Shown: piece after piece, positions 59,505 to 64,000 of the stretch | Layout: every line of letters starts with the position of its first letter | How positions within the stretch are numbered: position 1 is the first letter of the stretch | Assembly (NCBI RefSeq): GCF_028596025.1 | Contig: NZ_CP117167.1 | Coordinates: 5,704,001-5,768,000, forward strand | Reading direction: 5' to 3' | DNA from: Mucilaginibacter jinjuensis | GTDB lineage: Bacteria > Bacteroidota > Bacteroidia > Sphingobacteriales > Sphingobacteriaceae | DNA: 64,000 nucleotides | The notes under the pieces: generated by a model | The model's database searches: none | The model's input: the letters and a program-made list of their open reading frames with translations, nothing else | What the model was told of the DNA's origin: nothing | Program-made: the position numbers and the translations under genes

Positions 59505-59590
59505 ACCGTCATTGCGAGGAACGAAGCAATCCCCGATTAGCAGAGCGGCTCTGTACAGTTCGCGATTGCTTCGTTCCTCGCAATGACGGT
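59505..59590. repeat. CATTGCGAG-family palindromic element, compact copy 3
   Basis: 27-bp perfect inverted repeats (59505-59531, 59564-59590) around a 32-bp loop: ACCGTCATTGCGAGGAACG at the left end. A further ATTTGTCATTG fragment follows at about 59601. Translated in frame it gives the false ORF 59471-59704. Confidence 0.88.
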
Positions 59591-59673
59591 CTTATTTTAA
59601 ATTTGTCATTGTTCTATGCTTATAACTTAGCATGCCGGGTGGAGAAAATGCAATTTTATACTATTTTTAAACC

Positions 59674-60999
59674 ATGCCCGCCAAACCCATTTCCAAAAAA
59701 ATAAGACCGCTTCAACTCATCGTTATTATCTTTTTTACGGTATCGGGTGGGCCGTATGGGTTGGAGTCGCTGATTAGTTATGCGGAATCGCATGCTACGT
59801 TACTTTTGCTTTTAATTACCCCTATCCTTTGGGATGTACCGGCCATACTTACCGTTGCCGAATTAAACAGTATGATGCCGATTGAAGGCGGCTATTACCA
59901 ATGGGTTAAAAATGCTTTAGGTATGCGCTTCGGGTTTTACGAGGGTTGGTGGACCTGGCTGTATACCTTTATCGATCTGGCGATATACCCGGTAATGTTT
60001 ATTCAATATGCCACTTTCTTTTTCCCCTGGATGGTTACTTACCAGGTGCCGGTTTGTTTGGTATTTGTTTGGCTATCGGCATTAATTAATATTCTGGGTA
60101 TTGTGCAGGTTGGCAGGGCTTCAATGATACTTAGCGTGGCTGTACTTGGGCCTTTTGTAATATTGCTGATCGCTGCGCTGATGCATCATTCATTAAGCCC
60201 TCACATGCCTGCACCATCGGTAAGCCATTTAAAATTCCCGGCACTTGCCATGGCTTTGTATACCGTAATGTGGAACTGCCTTGGCTGGGATAATGTAACC
60301 ACGTATGCCGGCGAGGTAGAAAAGCCCGTTCGCTCTTATCTCATCTCTGTGTTCAGCGCGTTTGCCCTGGTTATTGTAATTTATTTTGTGGTTATATTGG
60401 TGGCTCAGCAATCGGGAATTAACCCAAAGGTATTAAGTGATAACCGTTTCCCCGCTTTGGGCGAACTAATTGGCGGGCATTGGCTGGGTGCCTTAATTGC
60501 CATTGGCGGTATGGCAAGCGCATTGGGTATTTACACGGCGGTGCTGCTTTCGGTATCGCGCATCCCTAAAGTAATGGCCGATGATAAATTATTACCTCAG
60601 GCATTAACCAGGCTTCACCCTAAATACAATACGCCTTATTTATCTATTATCATTTGCTCACTGGTGGTTAGTTTAATGATCCTGTGGTCGTTTGATGAAT
60701 TGCTGATTATTGATGTTACTGTATACGGAGCAGGCCTATTTTTAGAGTATGCAACCTTGATTGTAATGCGCATTAAACAGCCCGATACACATCGTCCATT
60801 TAAAATACCATTAGGCGTTGGTGGCTTGTTAGTATTCCTGGTATTGCCAACAGCGGTTTATTTTATAGCTATGGCAGGTGCATTTGATTCGACAGAACAA
60901 GCCATAAAGCCAGCCATATTTGCACTTCTGGCCTTATCTACCGCAGAATTATTTTGGCAAATCATCAACTTAAAGCGCCGTTTTGCGTTAAAAAGATAG
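59674..60999 (+). CDS. APC-superfamily amino acid/polyamine permease
   Basis: 441 aa with about twelve membrane helices. FTVSGGPYGLESLISYA near helix 1, the broken helix region PIEGGYYQWVKNALG (about 68-82), and GWDNVTTYAGEVEKPVRSY (about 208-226) are typical of APC transporters. It imports or exchanges amino acids or polyamines using proton or sodium gradients; the substrate cannot be assigned. Start: ATG 59674; it stands 41 bp before the GH53 gene, possibly one transcript, although a -7 element lies between. Confidence 0.88.
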   Translation: MPAKPISKKIRPLQLIVIIFFTVSGGPYGLESLISYAESHATLLLLLITPILWDVPAILTVAELNSMMPIEGGYYQWVKNALGMRFGFYEGWWTWLYTFIDLAIYPVMFIQYATFFFPWMVTYQVPVCLVFVWLSALINILGIVQVGRASMILSVAVLGPFVILLIAALMHHSLSPHMPAPSVSHLKFPALAMALYTVMWNCLGWDNVTTYAGEVEKPVRSYLISVFSAFALVIVIYFVVILVAQQSGINPKVLSDNRFPALGELIGGHWLGALIAIGGMASALGIYTAVLLSVSRIPKVMADDKLLPQALTRLHPKYNTPYLSIIICSLVVSLMILWSFDELLIIDVTVYGAGLFLEYATLIVMRIKQPDTHRPFKIPLGVGGLLVFLVLPTAVYFIAMAGAFDSTEQAIKPAIFALLALSTAELFWQIINLKRRFALKR

Positions 61000-61000
61000 G

Positions 61001-61008
61001 TATCTTTG
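61001..61008 (+). promoter_or_regulatory. -7 element of the GH53 gene
   Basis: TATCTTTG, perfect TAnnTTTG, 32 bases before the ATG. A TTG at 60983-60985 is 15 bp upstream, slightly short. Confidence 0.6.
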
Positions 61009-61039
61009 GCATACCCCCTAACCCTATATCTACAACCCT

Positions 61040-62440
61040 ATGAAAATTAAGGCATTAACCGCCCTTTCTATCATTGCATTAAATTTATTCGGGCTGAATT
61101 ATAATTCGGTGGCGCAATCTGCTGCAACTAAACCAAGCGAAGTAGTAATAACGCCTTACAAAACCACTATGCTGGCCGATGGCAAGGATGAAGCCCAAAT
61201 AAAAGTTGTTGTTATTAATAAAAGCGGGAAAGATGTCCCTGATGCCGGTCAGCTTATCAAGTTTACCATTACCGGCGATGCGATGATCAGCAAACTAAGC
61301 GATCATCAAAAATACAATGAAATAGGTTTGCCTAACCATGTTATAACCCAGGGACATTTACACAATGGCATTTTGTGGGTTACGCTACGTTCGGGCCATC
61401 AAAAGGGGGTTGTAAAATTCGAGGCTAAAGCAGATAGCCTGTACCCGGGCTCAACAGAAATCAGGATGATACAGCCCAGCGCTGCACACAAGGTTACCAC
61501 AGTAGGTTATACACCCAAAAAAGTAGAAGGTAAAATCTTAGGGGCAGATATTTCTTTCCTGCCCGAACTGGAAGCCAAAGGTGTTAAATTCTCTGATAAA
61601 GGCGTGCAAAAAGATGCCATTGAAATACTGAAAGATCACGGCTTTAACTACATCCGCCTCCGTATATTTAATAACCCGGCGCGCGATAGTGGCTATTCGC
61701 CCCAAAAAGGATTTTGTGATCTGGAACATACCAAACAAATGGCTAAGCGTGTTAAAGCTGCGGGGCTTAAGCTATTGCTCGATTTTCATTACAGCGATTA
61801 CTGGGCCGACCCACAGCAGCAATACAAACCTGCGGCATGGCGTGGTCAGGATTTTAACGCCCTTAAACACTCCGTATATGCCTACACTGTTGATGTGCTG
61901 CAACAGCTAAAATCACAAGGTACGCTGCCAGATATGGTGCAGGTTGGTAACGAAATTAACCATGGTATGATATGGCCCGAGGGCGAGATCAATAACCTGG
62001 ATAGCTTAGCCGAACTGCTTTACATGGGGGTACAAGGCGTAAAGGCGGTTGACCCATCTACGCCGGTGATGCTGCACATTGCCCTGGGAGGGCAAAATTT
62101 AGAATCGCGCTACTTCCTTGATCAGATGCTCGACCGTAATGTGCCTTTTGATGTGATCGGCTTATCATACTACCCTAAATGGCATGGTACTCTAGATGAC
62201 CTGAAAGCTAACATGATTGATCTATCTACCCGTTACAACCGCCAGGTGATGGTTGCCGAATACACGCAGCTTAAAACTGAAGTAAATGACATAGCCTTCA
62301 GTATACCCAACAACAAGGCTTTAGGTACTTTTATATGGGAGCCATTGAGTACCTGGGAGCAGATTTTTGATAAGGATGGTAAATCCAACGCATACATTGA
62401 TTTGTATGATGGCATTGCGAAGAAATACATCACCAAGTAG
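61040..62440 (+). CDS. Arabinogalactan endo-beta-1,4-galactanase (GH53) with Ig-like N-terminal domain
   Basis: 466 aa. Signal peptide 1-25. Residues about 33-150 form an invasin/Big-type Ig-like domain (SEVVITPYKTTMLADGKDEAQIKVVV). The GH53 catalytic domain (about 168-466) has ADISFLPELEAKG, FNYIRLRIFNNP, LDFHYSDYWADPQQQ, the acid/base Glu in QVGNEINHGMIWP (about 305) and the nucleophile Glu in VMVAEYTQL (about 410). It cleaves beta-1,4-galactan side chains of pectin outside the cell or in the periplasm. With GH88 at 54 kb it shows pectin/uronan use, but no SusCD pair is nearby. Confidence 0.93.
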   Translation: MKIKALTALSIIALNLFGLNYNSVAQSAATKPSEVVITPYKTTMLADGKDEAQIKVVVINKSGKDVPDAGQLIKFTITGDAMISKLSDHQKYNEIGLPNHVITQGHLHNGILWVTLRSGHQKGVVKFEAKADSLYPGSTEIRMIQPSAAHKVTTVGYTPKKVEGKILGADISFLPELEAKGVKFSDKGVQKDAIEILKDHGFNYIRLRIFNNPARDSGYSPQKGFCDLEHTKQMAKRVKAAGLKLLLDFHYSDYWADPQQQYKPAAWRGQDFNALKHSVYAYTVDVLQQLKSQGTLPDMVQVGNEINHGMIWPEGEINNLDSLAELLYMGVQGVKAVDPSTPVMLHIALGGQNLESRYFLDQMLDRNVPFDVIGLSYYPKWHGTLDDLKANMIDLSTRYNRQVMVAEYTQLKTEVNDIAFSIPNNKALGTFIWEPLSTWEQIFDKDGKSNAYIDLYDGIAKKYITK

Positions 62441-62499
62441 GATCAGAATTTACTGAATTGTCTTGAACCAGAATTCTCAGAATTTAGGAATTAACAGAA

Positions 62500-62690
62500 T
62501 GATTTGATTTTTAATCCTGAAAATTCTTTAATTCCATAAATTCTGATCCAAGATTAAATATTCTGAAAATTCTTTAATTCAGTAAATTCTGATCCAAGAC
62601 GAAATATTCTGAAAATTCTTTAATTCAGTAAATTCTGATCCAAGACGAAATATTCTGAAAATTCTTTAATTCAGTAAATTCTGATCCCAA
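62500..62690. repeat. 46-bp tandem repeat upstream of ku
   Basis: The unit starting TTCTGATCCAAGACGAAATA begins at 62541, 62587, 62633 and (partial) 62679; the exact period is 46 bp. The first unit differs at three positions. A degenerate half unit lies at about 62505-62540, and an inverted version of the words (AGAATTCTCAGAATTTAGGA) at about 62470-62490. No coding. It is 50 bases before the ku ATG region. Confidence 0.9.
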
Positions 62691-62742
62691 ACACAAAAGC
62701 TCTTTATCAGTTATAATTAGGTTGCATTAAAACAAGCTAATT

Positions 62743-63510
62743 ATGAGATCGATATGGAAGGGCTCCATCGGGTTTGGGCTGGTAAATATTCCCATTAAAT
62801 TATATTCGGCAGTACAAAACAGCTCGCTCGATCTGGACATGCTGGATGGCCGCGACCATGCGAAAATCCATTTCATGCGGGTTAACGAGCACACCAAAAA
62901 AGAAGTGCCTTATGATAAGATTGTGCGTGCCTATAAACTCGACGATGATTACGTAGTAGTTGAAGAAGCCGATTTTGAAGCCGCCAGCCCCGAAAAAACA
63001 AGACTCATAGAGATAGAAAGCTTTGTGGAAATGAGCGAGGTAAACCCCATGTTCTACGAAACATCGTACTATGCCGAGCCCGAGCAAAAAAACAGTAAAG
63101 CCTATACCCTGTTGGTTGAAGCCCTCAAAAAAAGCAAGAAAGCAGGCCTGGCACGCTTTGTATTGCGTAATACCGAAAACCTATGCATCATTCACCCCGA
63201 AAATAATGTGCTGGTGGTTACACGCATTCGGTTTGGACAGGAGATCAGGGATACGGAAGATCTGAACATCCCGAAAGAAGGCGCAATCAGCAAAAAAGAA
63301 CTGGATATGGGCTTAGCCTTGATTAACCAGTATGCTGAGAAATTTGATGTATCGAAATTCAAAGATCAGTACAGCGATGACTTGCTGAAAATCATTAAAG
63401 CAAAAGCCAAAGGCAAGCACCCAACTGTTAAGAAAATGAAGGTGGTTAAAACATCCAGTGATGACCTTTACGACCAGTTAATGGCAAGCCTGAGCAAGAA
63501 AGGTGCATAA
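62743..63510 (+). CDS. ku: Ku protein (non-homologous end joining)
   Basis: 255 aa prokaryotic Ku: MRSIWKGSIGFGLVNIPIKLYSA (residues 1-23) is the family start, with HFMRVNEHTKKEVPYDKIVRAYKLDDDYVVVEEADFEA (about 44-81) and the beta-barrel core to about 210. A lysine-rich tail (KAKAKGKHPTVKKMKVVK) may contact DNA or ligase. Ku forms a ring that holds double-strand break ends and recruits LigD. LigD is not in the window. Length and motifs are normal. Followed 109 bp later by a DUF892 gene, both plus strand. Confidence 0.96.
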   Translation: MRSIWKGSIGFGLVNIPIKLYSAVQNSSLDLDMLDGRDHAKIHFMRVNEHTKKEVPYDKIVRAYKLDDDYVVVEEADFEAASPEKTRLIEIESFVEMSEVNPMFYETSYYAEPEQKNSKAYTLLVEALKKSKKAGLARFVLRNTENLCIIHPENNVLVVTRIRFGQEIRDTEDLNIPKEGAISKKELDMGLALINQYAEKFDVSKFKDQYSDDLLKIIKAKAKGKHPTVKKMKVVKTSSDDLYDQLMASLSKKGA

Positions 63511-63619
63511 ATCATAAACATCATACCGGGCTAAATTTCAATTGCATATTTAATTTATTCGCCACGAAACTTTCGTTTTAGTTTAATGTTATAAATAATA
63601 ACTAAAACAAAACATCATC

Positions 63620-64000
63620 ATGGCAACTAAAACCAAGACCCCGGAAACCACTACAGAAGTAGAAGAGTCGGCATTGAACGAATTATTTATAGACGAGCTT
63701 AAAGATATTTACTGGGCCGAAAAACACCTGACCAAGGCTTTAGCCAAAATGGCTAAAAACGCAACTTCAGACGAATTACGCCAGGCATTGCAAAACCACC
63801 AGACTGAGACCGAAGGACAAATTACCCGATTGGAATCAGTATTTGAGTCAATTGGCGAAAAAGCTGTTGCCAAAAAATGCGAAGCTATGAACGGCCTGAT
63901 TAAAGAATCGGAAGAAATTATGGAAGATACCGAAGATGGCAGCATTACCCGCGATGCCGGTATTATTTCGGCAGCTCAAAAATCTGAGCATTATGAGATT
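63620..64000 (+). CDS. DUF892 (YciE/YciF-type) ferritin-like protein, 3' end outside the window
   Basis: Visible 127 codons from ATG 63620. After a Thr/Lys/Glu-rich N-terminal tail of about 18 residues, the four-helix ferritin-like domain begins: LNELFIDELKDIYWAEKHLTKALAKMAKNATSDELRQAL, then ITRLESVFESIGEKAVAKKCEAMNGLI and the third helix cut at the window end. Such proteins are stress-associated, possibly di-iron. The gene runs off the window and is therefore partial. Confidence 0.88.
   Translation, partial: MATKTKTPETTTEVEESALNELFIDELKDIYWAEKHLTKALAKMAKNATSDELRQALQNHQTETEGQITRLESVFESIGEKAVAKKCEAMNGLIKESEEIMEDTEDGSITRDAGIISAAQKSEHYEI

Noticed and set aside
59471..59704. 77-codon ORF after the DUF3810 gene
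   Set aside because: It is the translation of the CATTGCGAG palindrome and overlaps the true start of the APC permease.
62500..62690. CRISPR array
   Set aside because: The 46-bp units are almost entirely identical with no variable spacers and no cas genes; this is a simple tandem repeat.

Overview
The window looks like a chromosomal segment of a Bacteroidota bacterium, most likely of the family Sphingobacteriaceae (Mucilaginibacter/Pedobacter-like). The reasons are Bacteroidota-type promoters (TAnnTTTG -7 elements, for example before tRNA-Val, ileS, serS and the MarR-GNAT gene), no obvious Shine-Dalgarno sequences, typical family content (DUF5686/carboxypeptidase-regulatory protein, DUF4369-thioredoxin, DUF3810, M61 peptidase with PDZ, SusD-free sugar hydrolases GH88 and GH53, MdpB-like tail-collar proteins, zinc-less DksA-like protein), and dense families of intergenic palindromic repeats. 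It carries no rRNA, CRISPR array, prophage or intact insertion sequence.

Layout. 1-2.2 kb: end of an unknown gene, a small unknown protein, tRNA-Val(TAC), a decayed second tRNA-Val copy, and a dgkA-recO pair. 2.3-6.2 kb: an MMPL/RND exporter, an SDR without the usual catalytic Tyr/Lys, and a membrane protein. 6.2-11.7 kb: an Ile/Val attenuator with leader peptide in front of a solitary acetolactate-synthase small subunit (ilvN-like), then an ileS - DksA-like - lspA operon in which IleRS carries an AT-rich insertion. 11.8-18.7 kb: a frameshifted lipoprotein gene, an S9 peptidase, a minus-strand accessory locus (three MdpB-like tail-collar proteins, a formyltransferase and a 48-residue precursor-like peptide), and a SIMPL-domain protein. 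18.8-27.3 kb: GT39 transferase, serS, rsmI, a PIN/DUF2281 toxin-antitoxin pair, lnt, a GlcNAc-kinase-like ATPase and a receiver protein. 27.3-32.8 kb: a complete tripartite RND efflux operon (adaptor, pump, TolC). 33-43.3 kb: M61 peptidase, a 51-residue membrane peptide, thioredoxin-like protein, gamma-glutamyltransferase, a repeat island, a class-V aminotransferase and DUF5686. 44-48 kb: redox genes, an AraC regulator, and an Anbu proteasome-like protease overlapping a transglutaminase-like peptidase. 49-59.5 kb: Omp85-like barrel, DUF2252, AraC plus siderophore-interacting protein, GH88, GT2, DUF2000 and a MarR-GNAT fusion with a visible operator, DUF3810. 59.7-64 kb: APC permease, GH53 galactanase, a 46-bp tandem repeat, Ku and a truncated DUF892 ferritin-like gene.

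The strongest observations are the ilv attenuator, for which leader peptide, control codons, antiterminator and terminator can all be read directly; the MdpB triplet/formyltransferase/peptide locus; the IleRS insertion; and two or more families of MITE/REP-like palindromes filling the intergenic spaces. Functions are inferred from recognisable motifs and from remembered family features; no database search was run.
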